From: Riptortus pedestris
Taxonomy: Eukaryota > Arthropoda > Insecta > Hemiptera > Alydidae
Direction: 5' to 3'
NCBI GenBank assembly: GCA_019009955.1
Contig: CM032233.1
Coordinates: 67,452,501-67,516,500 of the forward strand
DNA: 64,000 bases
Made by a program: the position numbers and the translations under genes. Positions 11,040 to 23,079 of the stretch are shown in pieces; position 1 is the first letter of the stretch, and the number at the start of each line of letters is the position of its first letter. The notes under the pieces were generated by a model. The model was not told where the DNA came from. It saw only the letters and a list, made by a program, of their open reading frames with translations, and searched no databases.

Positions 11040-11225
11040 TTGAGCCCTGAGAAATTTCCACTTTTGACGAAAACTGCAAATCAAATGATCTCTTTGTTCG
11101 GAAGTGCGTGTGTTTACGAACAATTATTTTCGACCATGAAATTAATCAAAAATGACCACCTACCAAGACCATTAGAAAGCTGCATACGTGTAGCTACTTC
11201 ATCAATTTCGGCTGATATTTATTAG
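11040..11225 (+). pseudogene. hAT transposase C-terminal (dimerisation) fragment
   Basis: The 61-residue stretch contains FPLLTKTANQMISLFGSACV, then YEQLFSTMKLIKNDH and LESCIRVATSS. This is the hAT C-terminal dimerisation region, with the usual S-x-Y-x-C-E-x-x-F-S-x-M-K pattern (here CVYEQLFSTMK). It is in the same orientation as the upstream fragment, about 325 bases later, with stops and frameshifts between. It ends naturally at a TAG about 250 bases before the right terminus. Confidence 0.7.
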
Positions 11226-11486
11226 CTTGTACCGAAAAAACAGTCCAAACGTCAAAAATTTCAAATAAATTCGTTTTTCTGTTATTTTATTGTTTTTTTT
11301 TGTATTAAAATTTGAATGAAATGAAATTTACTTTTTTTAAATTTCTATATTTGTCTATTCTAATGTTTATTATAAATAAAGTTTTGTAAATTATTAATAA
11401 GTGTTACTTTTTGTGCGGCCCGCCAAAAAATGTAAAAATTTAAATTGGCCTGTTAATTAAAAAGGTTGCTCACCCCTGGTCTAATC

Positions 11487-12548
11487 AATGGCACGGTGCT
11501 ACCATTATGAAGTGGCCAAACCATATATTCCTAAATTGGACGCCAAAACAAGTGGTAAGCAAAAGAACAACGACGCACAGTGTTGTGTACATACCTGTAG
11601 ATTTCATGCCGGAAATAATATCAGGGTGGGTCAAAAGGAGTAATTCCGTTGAAATCTGAAATCGGAATAATTTCTCGATTACAATGCTTTCTTCACTTCG
11701 TACGGGGGAGTAAAAGAGGAGAGGTGTGCTTAGACTCCTTGTTTTCAAGTCTTAGAGTGTTAAATATAAAAAAAAAGAAGTCTTCTTTATGTTGGGGCTT
11801 AACTGAACAGGGAAAGATTCTTGAAAACAGAAGTAGGGAGAAATGCGGTCCATTTGGCGCGGCAATTACTCCACATTTCCTGAGCTGTTGGTGGTGAGGC
11901 TAATCCTAAGAAGAATATAATTACCCGGGCTTGAAGATGACAGCTCGAGAAAGCTTTCCCTCCATGTTGAAACGATGGAGGGAGAGGGAGGGGGGCAATG
12001 GGGAGGGCCCCTTCAGGAATTGTCCTACTACCAGACTGGCCAATATAGGACACAAAACTACTCGTGCAATTACCTTTTCTTTCTTCGTTTACACTGATCT
12101 CGATTTTTTTCCACGCTAGTAGAAGAGAGATCTACCCCTCTCGGAGACAATATATACCCTCCGCAGTTAAAATAAGTATACCAATTCGTGGTCAGATGGA
12201 AACCAATTTCATTTTGTTTTCATCAGACAACTCTTCTTCTTTCTTATACTCTTTCCACTTCTCATTACTCCTTTTCATTCACGTATATACTTCGATCTAA
12301 CCCATTCTTTCAACTACTTTGGTTATGTTTGAGGATTTTATGGTAGATTTGAATTAAAAAATTCAATTCAGTACTCATGATGTAAAATATTGCCAATAAT
12401 GGATGTGCTTTTTTAAATCATTACTCGAGACTAATTCCTTCCTTATATGCAAATGTTTCATTTTTAATGTTAATATAAGGCTAGTATTAATACTAAACTT
12501 CGTGGGATTTGTTACTAGTAAAGCATCGTTATTATAATATTGTCTTTT
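11487..12548. other. No recognised gene
   Basis: Several short open frames on both strands (11485-12300) overlap one another and show no domain signature. A purine-rich tract (about 11967-12010, GGAGGGAGAGGGAGGGG) is present. I see nothing I can name. Confidence 0.4.
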
Positions 12549-13472
12549 AACAGATTTTCTCTTCGACGATCGATCCTACCTAGGAGATGAAGAAAATGAG
12601 GTCCGTTGAATATATATAGTCACTTGTTTCTTACTGCTCTAGAGGTCGAAATTCTTAATTGATCGTAACCAAACTCGATATATAAGCTTTTCATACAAAA
12701 CTAAAGGTCGAGTTCGTAAATGGTTGAAATTGAACCTGTGGGAGGGAGGGGGAGTTTAGAAGAATTTCGAAAATTCGAAATATCTCCGTCATTGTACGTC
12801 CGATTTAAAAATTGTACAGAATAAATGTTTTTCAAAATAAATTTTCCTATAAATATTGTGATATAGATTTATTCCCTACCTTGAATATTAACGGAGATAT
12901 TTGCATTTTTCAAAATTTGCATACCCCCCACTCCTAGTCGTGTTACATAAACAATACTCTGTTATATGGTAAACCACTTTATTTGAAGCTAAAATAACAA
13001 ATATTGTTTTCAAGAGACCTTTATTATACGAGATGCGTGCAAGTATGTTCTGTTGAATTCCCCCCCCCCCCCCCGTCTTAATTTCTTGTACTAAACTTTG
13101 AGTGATTGCGATTATTTGAGAGAAAAATTATTCTGATGCATTATAAATTACAGTACTAGATATAGTAAATAGTTTTCAATGAAAGTAATATTTTCTGTTC
13201 AGATATATTTCATTAATAGTTTTTCTTTCCAGTGAAGAATATTTCTATCTATCTGTTCAGCTCTGAGAAGTTGGTAGACTTGCGTGTTTACAATTCAAAC
13301 GCTTTCCGTTGGAAGGTTATTAAAATTGACTGAAAGATTTCTCATTACCGTTTATATTCATTCGCTGAATATTCACAGTTGTGCTAAGTGTTACCAGTAT
13401 GGATATTTATGTATTGTAAAATTTCACCTGGGAAATATGCTTAGTTTACGCAGCCCCTGCGTGACGGACTTT
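12549..13472 (+). mobile_element. HINE copy, nearly complete
   Basis: It starts near AACAGATTTTCTC (12549) with the 5' block shortened. A very short (TA)n, the core, a poly-C run at about 13063-13075 and the intact 3' end GGGAAATATGCTTAGTTTAC plus hairpin ACGCAGCCCCTGCGT and GACGGACTTTT (to 13472) follow. Confidence 0.8.
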
Positions 13473-14620
13473 TTTTATATTTATGAAGAAGTGATAAATG
13501 GGCTAGATACAAAGTTTTCCAAGGAAATGGTTTCTCGGGTCTTGAGACTATCAGGGCTCCTCAGAGATTGCAGCACTGAGATTGAGTTGATGCGTGCCTC
13601 TGAAGTGTTAGCATTCACTTCTTGAAGTTGTTCGATCTGCTTAACTCTGCATTTTGTTAAAATGAGTACAAGTGCCAGAGTGAATATGTCAAAGAGAACA
13701 AGAAGGCAGTACGTTTCGGTGCAGTGCGAAGGTGGATTTGATCTCCAAGTAACTTCAGACTCGGGGTGTTAACGTCTGACACGACACATTAGTGTTTATC
13801 TTAGAAGTGCTGGCCCACAAGGGCAATTTTAGTTGTCTTAATTGTAATGGGGAGTGGGGGATGAAAATTGACCGGGCAGGCCAGGCTAAGATCGCAGCGT
13901 TTGGTAGAGAGTGGATATTCCGAGCTGTCGAAAGACTCTTGGTGGAAGAGGGAAACTGCCTGATCAGTTTTGCCAGTGTTTAGGAAGGAGCTGAAGTGAA
14001 AGCATTGATGACGTATGCTATCACCATATGTAGAGTAGAAGAGTGTGCCTCATGGTCTTTAAAGTCTGCGTTTAAATGTGTACCCCAGATTTTTTTTGAG
14101 AGTCGGAATGGTACATGATAATAGTGTAGCGGTTATTAAACATATGTTCAATTACTATAATGAACAGTGCTTGGTACCCAGTCATTCAACGTGCGTCTCG
14201 CGAGTGCCTCTCTGTAAAAAAATTTTAAAAAACGGTTTTTGCGCTCTTTTGGACTTATGAACTAAAGTGAACAGGAGTGAATAATATCAGTGACCGCAAG
14301 ACTGTTAAGCAGGGTCAGGACCAAAAGCGTGAGTTACATTTCATAATTAGAAATAAAACTATGCCCCAGGCGAGGTTAAGTGACAATGGTTAGGATGTAG
14401 GTGAACACCTGTTTGGTTTTTATTTTTATAAATATAAATGTTTTTGTTTCTGTTTATTGGTTAAGTTCATTTCAACCCATAATAACTTAATAGTAGAATG
14501 TAGTTTCATGGTTTCAGAAGGAAATTCATGACGGAGGAGTTCGGAAGGTGAGCATGGGGGTTTCCCAGTTATTTTCATTATAAGTTTCCAATATTACACC
14601 ATCATCTGTGTTTTTTACTT
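13473..14620. other. Unidentified stretch with short open frames
   Basis: GC content is slightly higher than in the surroundings. Three consecutive plus-strand open stretches (13481-13625, 13792-13983, 14078-14260) have ordinary-looking composition (for example GLDTKFSKEMVSRVLRLSGL) and are separated by stops. They could be a decayed transposase or host pseudogene. No motif is recognised, so no function is proposed. Confidence 0.3.
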
Positions 14621-14990
14621 AATACTATGAAAGTAAGTATTCCAATTGCAATCTTTTTCGGTTTTCAGATTTCAATGGAGTTGTCAGTATACCCTTCCTG
14701 ACCCATTTTGACTAATTTCGGCGTGACGTCTAATCGTATGATCGCTTAAGAGTGTTCAAATTTCAGTAACGTCTAGTTGTGCACCTCTCCTTTAGTTCGA
14801 CATATTATAAGAGAAGAGAGAGGTGTACTGGAAGACGAAAATAAAACAGAGCCAATTTCATCTCAAATAAGTGATACAAAACATTTTTATATAGGGCATT
14901 TTTTATTAATCATGAAAAATCTGTGAATTGCCCTCTAAGAAATTTTGTATCTGTTACATTGGAACGGGGTTGAACGATATCAGATTTTAT
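14620..14990 (-). repeat. Unclassified interspersed repeat X, inverted copy
   Basis: Reverse-complement similarity to 9780-10250: 'cattggaacggggttgaacgatatc' near 14960 mirrors 'gatatccgttccaatg' near 9798, and the 'tttcaatggagttgtc' segment mirrors the 'ataattctgttgaaat' one. Confidence 0.4.
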
Positions 14991-15633
14991 TTATTTAAGT
15001 GTAATAGTACTACTAATAGTACTGGCATTTACTATTTTTGTTCACAACACTCCACAACTTCAGGCACTAGCTCAAAGTTGGGATGTACGGAGCCTCCAGA
15101 GAAATAACTTTTTTTTTTGTTATAATTATTTTATTCGTATCAAATTAAATATTAAACGAAGAACTTGGATTAAATATACATTAGTTGTAAATTTTCACCA
15201 TTAAAATATTTAATATGCATTAGGCATTATGAGTAGGGGATGTAAAACTTGGCAGTGATATTAGAATGTTTTAAGTATGCTATTTATTAGTCATTATTAT
15301 TTATGGGTGGCTATGACGGAACAAAGTTTCATTTCATTCCGTAACATACTCCAGGGAGTGGGCTAAGGAAGGGCTTGTGGTTGAAGGGATCTGATGGGAT
15401 ATGTTGTGACAGCAGGTCGGTGGCTACGCTCAGCAGTTTTCCTCCCCTTATTTATGGATAAAGCCGGGAAATCAGAGCAATGCTTTTCAATTCATATGAT
15501 TTATCGACTGACTATATATTAGTTTGGAGCGAGGTCCCGGGCCCTCTCCCCACTGTTCCATATTACTTTATGTACTGCAGTTTCCACCCTATCATCTTCC
15601 TTCCCAATTACAGCGGTCATATTCGAGTAATAA
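14991..15633. other. No recognised gene
   Basis: AT-rich, with no domain, terminal repeat or RNA gene recognised. Confidence 0.4.
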
Positions 15634-15690
15634 AAGCCCGTCATAGAGGGACTCGGTAAATTAAGCAGATGTCTCGTAGATGAAGCATCA
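15634..15690 (-). mobile_element. HINE 3' end fragment
   Basis: AGCCCGTCATAGAGGGACTC followed by 'ggtaaattaagcagatg' is a decayed form of the HINE 3' terminus on the minus strand. Confidence 0.55.
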
Positions 15691-15836
15691 CACATTTTGT
15701 GCTCTATAACTCCCTTAGTAAGAACCTTAGAAGGCAAGTTCCGAAATTTACGATGTGGGTATGAGATGTACGAGTATAGTGATATAATAGCATGCACAGT
15801 ACAAGTTACATGAATATGATGATGGCGAAAACGCTT

Positions 15837-15846
15837 AAAAAAAAAG

Positions 15847-15924
<78 letters not shown>
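15837..15924. repeat. Poly(A) tract of ~85 bases
   Basis: Almost pure A with a single early G. It may be the tail of a retrotransposed sequence lying before it on the plus strand, but I could not find a target duplication. A homopolymer this long may also be mis-sized in assembly. Confidence 0.85.
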
Positions 15925-15928
<4 letters not shown>

Positions 15929-16217
15929 TCACGATGGTGTTGCCCGTTACAGTAATAAACAATATATATAAAATTGTAATCTTGTCTGTACCTTGATTCG
16001 CCCTTCAGAGAGGATATTTTTCCTTCATGGCCCGTACAATTTTAGTAGATCTATTAAATTTTTTTAATATAGTACAATAATCATGCTTTTAGTTTTAATC
16101 AAATAATATAAAATGAAGAACAAAGTAAGCATTTATAAAAGAAATAAACTAACATACAATTAATAATATAACAAAATTTAAATTGAAGGCGTATACAAGG
16201 TTCAGGGTAAATAACAA

Positions 16218-16276
16218 AAAAAAGTCCGTCATGCAGGGACTGCGTAAACTAAGTAGATTTTTCTCGTGAAGTTTAA

Positions 16277-16325
<49 letters not shown>

Positions 16326-18474
16326 GTAACCTCTGTCTGTACATTGATTTTTTTCGCGAAATTTCACGATAACTTTTCGTTTCACATGTCATAGACACCA
16401 TAACTGCATTTTGTTTGTTTGTTTGTTTATTTGTTTTTTGTTACCTTTTCACGCATAAACGGCTGAACCGAATTTTATGAAACTTGGTATGTATATTACT
16501 ACTAACCCAAATTAGACATTAGGCTATACTAATATCCTCTGAAACGAACAGGAGTGGGGGTTATAGGGGAAGCCAGACATTAAAAATAGCGATATTTCGT
16601 TTCCTATTGGTTTTCCGGCAAATATGAACATGAAACAAAAGTTGTTTATTTTGTTATTTAGAGTAACTTTTGTTATATACGCTTTTTTCGTATACCGAAT
16701 TATAAACGAGATATACGCTAAAACCTATAGCGGAAGTGAACAATTTTATTTGGGACAAAAGACCCAACCGAAATAAATAAAACTCGGTATGTGTATTAGC
16801 ACTAAAGCTTTCATTATAACAAGCCATACCAACATTTCTAGGGACGGGCAGGAGTGGGGGTTGTAGGGAAGGCCTGAATTTAAAAATAGCGGTATTTCGT
16901 TTTCTATTCGTTTTTCGGCAAATATGAACATAACAAAAGTTGTTTATTCTGTTATTTAGAGTAACTTTTGTCATATTCATTTTTGTCTTTTAACAAAGTA
17001 TAAACGAGATATACACTATAAACTAAAGCGGGAGTCAACTATTTTATTGAGCTCTAACGATTGAACCGAACTTAAAAAAACTCGGTATGTCAATTAGCAT
17101 TAATTCTTCCATGATTATAATCTATATTAAAATTTTTAGGTTAGAACGGGAGTGGGGGTTATAAGGGAGGCCTGAAATAAAAATTCGCGATATTTCATTG
17201 TCTATTTGTTTTTCGACAAACATGCACATAACAAAAGCTGTTTACTTTGTTATTTATATTAACTTTTGTTTTATACATTTCTCCAGGAACAATGTGTGGA
17301 GCAAGTAATTTGCGTAGAAATATTGATATGCTCAACAATTCATTCCTATTTGAACTATGAGGTACCTCAGCTGGAATAATTAATTCAAATCTATATTAAT
17401 ATTTTGTCAACTAAAGCTATGCATAATGCACAGGAGACGGAAAGTATAACAATTTGGAGGACAGTGAAGACTTACATAAAAAATTATTTTTATTATTAAC
17501 AAATGCCAACGACGGGCATTAACCCTAAACACTGGGACGGGTAAATGTCAAAATATTGTGCAAAGCAAAGCCTTGCCAAAAAAATACCATCACCATTCAG
17601 CCTCAAATGATTTCCCGGGCGAAGCCGGGTACCTTAGCTAGTAATAGATAAATCTACACACTGGTAACACAACACCACCTTGAATATTAAGTGAATAAAT
17701 ACAAATGGTCTTAAGAAATCTTTCCCCGCCTGGCGGGAAGCGTCTGAAATGTAAACAAACAGGTCAGCTAACCCGACTCTCACCAGAAAGAAAAACGATT
17801 ACTGAAATATATCAGAATATAACATTTTACTTTGATTGAAAACTATTAACTATATCTAGTACTGTAATTTTTAATGAATCACAATATTTTTATCTCAATC
17901 AATCAAATTTAAGTAGTCCAAAAACTTGGAAGGGGGTCACAGAACATATTTACATATATGTCGTATAATAAAGGTATCTTGAAATATATATTTTGTGTTT
18001 GAGGTTCGAATAATATGGTTTATTACATAGCGGAGTATTGCTAGTTTAACATGAGTAGAAGTGGGTGTTTGCTGAACGCTGAAAACAATAAAATCCAAAT
18101 ATCTCGGTTAATATTCAAGATACAGAAAATATGCATAGAATAATATTTATAGATAATTTAATTTTCAATAAGATCGGTCCCATACTATCTTTCGATCCGA
18201 CTTATAGTAACGGAGATATTTCGAATTTTCAAAATTCCCCCTTCTAAACCCCCCTCATACTGGTCCGATTCCAGCTATTATCGAACTTGGTCTTCCTTTT
18301 TCCATAAAACGATTAAATATGGAGTTTGGTAACAATAAAAAAAATGGCGACCGCTAGAGCGTTAATGGAAAAATATATAGAATTTTGAACGGATCTCATT
18401 TTCGTCATCGAACGATGGACATTTGAGAAAAGTTTTCAAAAATCACGTAAAAGCTGTTTCCCTTAAGGGCACTG
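16218..18474 (-). mobile_element. HINE copy, minus strand, interrupted by a Helitron
   Basis: The 3' end (AAAAAGTCCGTCATGCAGGG, then ACTGCGTAAACTAAG) begins at about 16218 and runs to AAGTTTAA at 16276. The Helitron follows. HINE sequence then resumes at 17642 with TAATAGATAAATCTACAC and continues through the core to the palindromic 5' end 'gtttcccttaagggcactgct' near 18474. Joining the two flanks across the Helitron gives normal HINE sequence. Confidence 0.85.
16277..17641 (+). mobile_element. Non-autonomous Helitron with both ends exactly defined
   Basis: It starts TCTATATATA at 16277, continues through (TA)n to AAATTGTAACCTCTGTCTGT, and ends CCCGGGCGAAGCCGGGT, then ACCTTAGCTAG at 17641. 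The bases around it are A (16276) and T (17642), so it sits exactly between A and T with no duplication. The uninterrupted site can be read from other HINE copies. The 5' TC, 3' hairpin, CTAG and A|T insertion are the defining Helitron features. Internal ~300-bp units are repeated about three times. No Rep/Hel coding. Confidence 0.9.
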
Positions 18475-19531
18475 CTACCCAGTCACTGCTAAAAGTCTTA
18501 TCAAGGCTAGGGATAGGAAAAGGAAGAAACCTTGAGCATATCATAAGGCACAACGATTTCAACTCAAATATATTTGTTTAGGTCCTTGGGCGTAGGGGAT
18601 GAGGGAGGTCTAGAAAATCCTATTCTGAAGACATCAAAATTCTTATGGATTTCGGTATAGTAATATGAAAAGAACAGCTTCAGAAAGAACACAATGGTTG
18701 CAAAACTGCTTGTTGTTGGTTGTATATATTGGGTTCGTATGAAGAAAAAAATAGAATGTCTGATGGTGTGAATTTGTTTTGTGTCAGTACTGAAGAAATC
18801 TGCTTACTTTACGCAATCTTTGTGCGGCGTGTTTTTCTTTCGGAAATTTATAATTTCAAACGCCAGGACACTGGTATATTTGTTAAGAACAAAATATTAA
18901 AATACTATTTGGGCTAATTGATTTGGAGACGCGACTAGTATTTCATCTAATGGATTTGTTATATGATGCTGATTGAGTTTGCATTAGCCAAGATAAGCGT
19001 GCCGTCAGGACACAGTTAATTTTGATACCTCATACACCATTTATCAGTGGCCTCCCCTTTTACACGTTTCTAACTCCCCATATGAAACGAAGCATGTTCA
19101 TGCAGGTAATAGCATTTTCAATTGTTATGGCTATTTATTATATTGTCAGCATTTCAATGTTGCTAGTGATAGATGATCAAGTAAATAATTCTTTCTCTCA
19201 AGGGCTGCATTACACTAGTGAACTCATCTCCATATATATTCTATTTTACCCTAAACGTTTTAATTAATGTTCATTTGATTAGAACATAATTATTATTGTG
19301 GGTTAGACCATATAACACCATTTTAGCGGGACCCAATTTGAAATGTGTTCTCATCCCAGTAAATGATAAGCAGAAGAAGAGTTCATTTCGAGGTTCGTCC
19401 ACGATGTAAATAATACTAACAATAATAATTGAATTATTGAATAATAATAATATTCAATATAAACCTTCCATGTGAACACCTCATGACTTCCATGTGCTCC
19501 TATTAATTCGATATACGACTTGTTTTGTCTA
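18475..19531. other. No recognised gene
   Basis: Short open frames at 18720-18917 and 19022-19267 have no recognisable domain. A run of 'aataataattg' near 19420-19450 is simple sequence. Nothing further seen. Confidence 0.4.
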
Positions 19532-19800
19532 CACTCCACCAGTGGCGGCTCTTAGCTAAAATTAGTGGTGGTGCTGCTCCAGAAAATTTTCAGCCTTTGT
19601 TTTAAAATTGTGTAAAAGGAAACAAACATGTATAAAAAGAAAATTTATTCAGAGACTTGATAAAATCCTAAAAGTACCAAATCAAACATTTATTACTTAC
19701 TTTAACCTAAATTGTTAAAGCTCAAGCTTAATCTATTCATTTGAAAATGAAATCGATTCTTTTCCACAGCAGTGTTGTTGGAAGTGAAGAATATTGTGTA

Positions 19801-19822
19801 CTTGGAGAGAGAAAAAGACGTC
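19801..19822. repeat. Inverted 22-bp arm of hAT palindrome, left
   Basis: CTTGGAGAGAGAAAAAGACG plus TC, perfectly complementary to 26856-26877 on the far side of the Gypsy element. The hAT element therefore had an internal palindrome before the Gypsy insertion. Confidence 0.85.
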
Positions 19823-19858
19823 CAATTCTTCAACAATTTTTTTTGTGAAGAATTCGAC

Positions 19859-20046
19859 AATTACAAACTTCCGACACACGTAAGCTTAAAAAAAAACTTT
19901 ATTGGTAATTTTACAATGAATAGAGATGTTACATGTACGGTAGCTGGGATACAACTGACTGAGGAGTAGGAGGGGACGGGGTTTATATAGGAGGAATGGT
20001 GAAGATTGCTGAGTCGGCGGCTTGGTGTACATCTTGGGACTTAACT
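19859..20046 (-). repeat. Gypsy element 3' LTR (188 bp)
   Basis: On the minus strand it starts AGTTAAGTCCCAAGATGTAC and ends GTAATT. It contains TATATAAA (19989-19982) and an AATAAA polyadenylation signal (19903-19898). It is identical to the 5' LTR except for one T in a T run. Confidence 0.93.
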
Positions 20047-20082
20047 CCTCCCCCTTCAAGTTTTTGAGGTCCTCCGAGAAAG

Positions 20083-21748
20083 TTAAGTTGGGATTGACCA
20101 TGGTTGGTGGTGATGGTTGGAAGGCTGCATCTGTAGTACTTCTTCTCGCGTGAGTCTTGAATCCTGATGACGTGATGATGGGACTTTGGAGCTAAGTAGG
20201 CATCGCTTTGTACCGCAGTATATGGAATACAAGTTACATACTACTAGATAGGCTAATATAAAATATATACAAAAATCTCTTACATCTAAACTAAAAGTGT
20301 CTAGCACTTCAAAAGATAAATGGTTTTCGTCAGGTATTGTTAAGTTATCAAAGGAAATATTATACATATGTATGTGATTGGGCTCTTGATTAATGACAAC
20401 AACTTCTGAATCTATTTGCTTAATATTAGGTAACTTATGTTCTAACAATCTTTCGTGTGGTTCTAATTGTATAAGTGCTGTAACAGGTAAATATAGGGGA
20501 TTAGATATATTATTTACATGAACTATTCTATACTTAAAGCTAAGATACATATCAATATTATCGTAATATTTTAAAAATGGTGTAGTTACAATTGTAGTAG
20601 TAGTACAGTTGTCTATGAGGCCATGAAATATATTTTCGATACATAAATTATGAATTTTTTGTGGTGGACTGACAATAATAGTTATTTAGTAATAGAGTAC
20701 AATTTGCGTCAAAGTACGTACTGTTAGTTTTTTAATATGAAGTTGTAAGGAGTGATTGTTGTATAAGATTGGGTGTGTCTCTCAATGGGTACTGAAGTAG
20801 GTAATAAGGGATAAATGTCTGGGATTTGAGTGGTAATGATACAAAAACGTGTAATAGTCCTTGTGTGACGGCACAATGCAGTTTGCTGGTTATCCAGAGG
20901 ACTTCTGGTTGGGAAGAAATTAAAGTTATATTCTGAAGAGAATTAAGATTTAATTGAGTGAAAATTGATGATGGAACTATTCCAGTTTTGCAAAATTCGA
21001 GGGTTCTTTCAATTTCCATTACTCTAATGTATATATAGTTTAGTGCTAAGTATAATTCATTTAGATGAATTCGGAGTTCATCATTATCGATTGAATTAAC
21101 CATTAATTTTAATTTGTTATTATTTACATTTAAAGAGTTTAATGTCTTTTTCCGAAAAGTGTCAATAAGGTCTTTGTTTGATTGAGCTTGGTGTTCAATG
21201 TTATGTTCGAGTTTAAATTCGTTGCGTTTCCAGTTCGTTTATAGTGTATCGTATTTTTCTTTATCGTTAGCGTCCATGTTTCCTGTTAGCCAGCTTATAG
21301 CAGAACCTAGTCCATTTATCAGTCCTCGTTTACTTCTTGAGACAGTTGGTTCGTGTATATTAGAGAGAAGTTCTAATTTATTTTTTGTGAGATGCAGGAG
21401 TCTTTTTGTTATCGTGTAAGTATTCAGGAATTGAAATTTCGGAAGAACTAGTTGAGTTTCTAGTAATTCAGTATAGAGGTTAGTGAAGTTTATATAGTAG
21501 GTGATGGTATAAGTCTTGTCTAGTAGATATGCGGCTGGTAATTTGATAGGAGCAACGCCAGCTGTCTCGTGCAGGTCGGTCACTTTGTAAGAGTCAACAG
21601 TTATCAGTAAGGCGAGTGTCCACCATATCAGGTTCAAGGAGTGCATCTGAAACAGAAACACTACATGCTGCATGTGTAGGTCTGTTATACTCTTTCCTGT
21701 GTCTCTGGATATTGTCCTTATGGACTTTAATTTTTTTGTTTTTGTCAA
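20083..21748 (-). pseudogene. env: Errantivirus-like envelope gene, in three broken frames
   Basis: Frame 21748-21239 (169 residues) has a hydrophobic signal-like segment near residues 46-56 and a furin-type site RSKR (about residue 138) followed by a GLINGLGSAI fusion-peptide-like segment. This arrangement is shared by insect errantivirus Env and baculovirus F proteins. Frame 21103-20732 is a middle ectodomain piece. Frame 20550-20083 (155 residues) is the C-terminal part, with a transmembrane stretch (FCIYFILAYLVVCNLY) and a short cytoplasmic tail running towards the LTR. Frameshifts separate the three, so no intact envelope is encoded. Confidence 0.85.
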
Positions 21749-22798
21749 AATATGTTACTACTGGTTTATATGGGTTTTGGGATTTTAATCTAACCGGTGC
21801 TTTGACATATGCTTCGCTTGGTACTTCGGGGTCCTCCCTATTTTCGTTTAGTTTAGTAGTTCTAACATTTTTCTCAAGCGTTATTTGGTCTCTAACGATT
21901 TCATGTACTATTTTGAGTTGGTCGTGGTATTGTTGGACTAATTGTTCATTCACTTGATTTTCAATTTCTTTGTTATGTGTTGGTCCATATGTGATTTCGT
22001 TTGGTGTCATTTTTAAATTTAAGTTTAGTGTATTGTTATAGGCTATTGTCGTTAGTCGTAAGCGTTGTTTCAGGGGCTCTGTAGGAAATTTTTTCTTTTG
22101 TGGCTCGTAATATTTCAATTAATGTCGAATGGTTTCTGTTTGCAAGGCCTAGGGAATTTGGATGTCTAGGAGTTGTGTAATAAGCCTCAATTCCGTTTGA
22201 TTTTAAAAAGTTTTCTATCAATCCGTTTTTAAATTCTCTCCCGTTGTCCATTTTAATACGTATTGGTGCTGGGAATAGTTCTAAAATATTCGGCAATTAT
22301 GCCCATTATTTCGTGTGCATTAAGTGTAGTTGTCAAGCGTGAAAAAAGTCGTTTTGAAAATGTGTCGATTAAAGTGACAATGTATTTTTGCTCATAATGT
22401 AGCGTGTCTATCATAATTTCGTGAAAAGGTTTAGTAGGTGTAGGTGTTATACAAAATTTTGTTTTAATTGGTTTACGGTCATACTTTGTTTTTCTACAAA
22501 CTGTACATTGGTTCACATAAGTCATGATTTTGTCCTTCATTCTGGGGAAGTAATAGTCACGTTTTAATTTCATGTATGTTTTTCTAGTCCTCCTCTGTGG
22601 GCATGTCTTTCCAATATGATATGAGTCAATTAGTTCGTTTTGTTCACTGTCAGTTAGTACGTCAAGACATTTCTTTTTGTAGCGTTTGATTTTGAACAGT
22701 TGGAAATTTGTCCTGAATAATTCGAGAAACATTATATCAAATATCTTGTCAAATTCTGTTCCGAACCACCTCTGAAGTGGGTTCACAGTAGATGCCAT
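21594..22798 (-). pseudogene. pol: Gypsy pol: integrase, in three broken frames
   Basis: Frame 22798-22253 holds the zinc-binding region (HIGKT ... CTVCRK). The second zinc His is lost in this frame because of a local double frameshift. The first catalytic Asp follows (IDTLHYEQ). Frame 22296-22036 holds the second catalytic Asp (MDNGREFKN) and the region of the catalytic Glu, which here reads LANRNHSTL, so Glu appears replaced by Asn. Frame 22118-21594 holds the C-terminal domain (RLKSQNPYKPVVTYF), which overlaps the start of env. Integration activity is therefore lost. Confidence 0.88.
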
Positions 22799-23079
22799 AA
22801 CGCTGTGTTTGGTTTTTAGTATTTGTAGAGTGTGTCGTCAAGGTCCTCTTCCATGGGTATTGCCGTCTCGATAAGATACCTGTTTTTTGTTAAATGGTTT
22901 AACAAGTGTCATTTCCTGGTTTCCCTCTCTGTATAAAAATTTGATGTTTTTCAACATTGATCGGTCTATCGTCAGTTATGATCCAAACTTGTTGGTTAGA
23001 TGTTTCCTGTGAGTGTACTGTGGCAAGGTCATATTCTGAGTCATGGCGATTCCGACCTTCCAATGTCGCCTTTCTAGTT

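Larger units (their letters stand above)
10393..11478 (+). mobile_element. hAT transposon remnant with 8-bp target duplication
   Basis: The left end CAGTGATGAGCAACACGCGG and the right end (complement CAGGGGTGAGCAACC) are imperfect terminal inverted repeats of hAT type. The element is flanked by GTCTAATC at both 10385-10392 and 11479-11486, a perfect 8-bp target duplication as hAT makes. The body of ~1.09 kb carries two decayed transposase pieces and lacks the rest by internal deletion. Confidence 0.9.

Noticed and set aside
13284..13480. Frame with SVGRLLKLTERFLITV (also on the minus strand at 49300)
   Set aside because: It lies in the HINE core; other copies have stops and indels at the same place, so it is not a conserved protein.
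15519..15962. 147-residue frame with a long poly-Phe run
   Set aside because: Produced by reading the poly(A) tract on the minus strand; no domain on either side.
16654..16980. Frames of ~100 residues with LLPVPRNVGMAYYNE (also at 2958 and 4898)
   Set aside because: They recur because the Helitron ~300-bp unit is repeated. There is no start, domain or conservation of frame across units, so it is non-coding repeat DNA.
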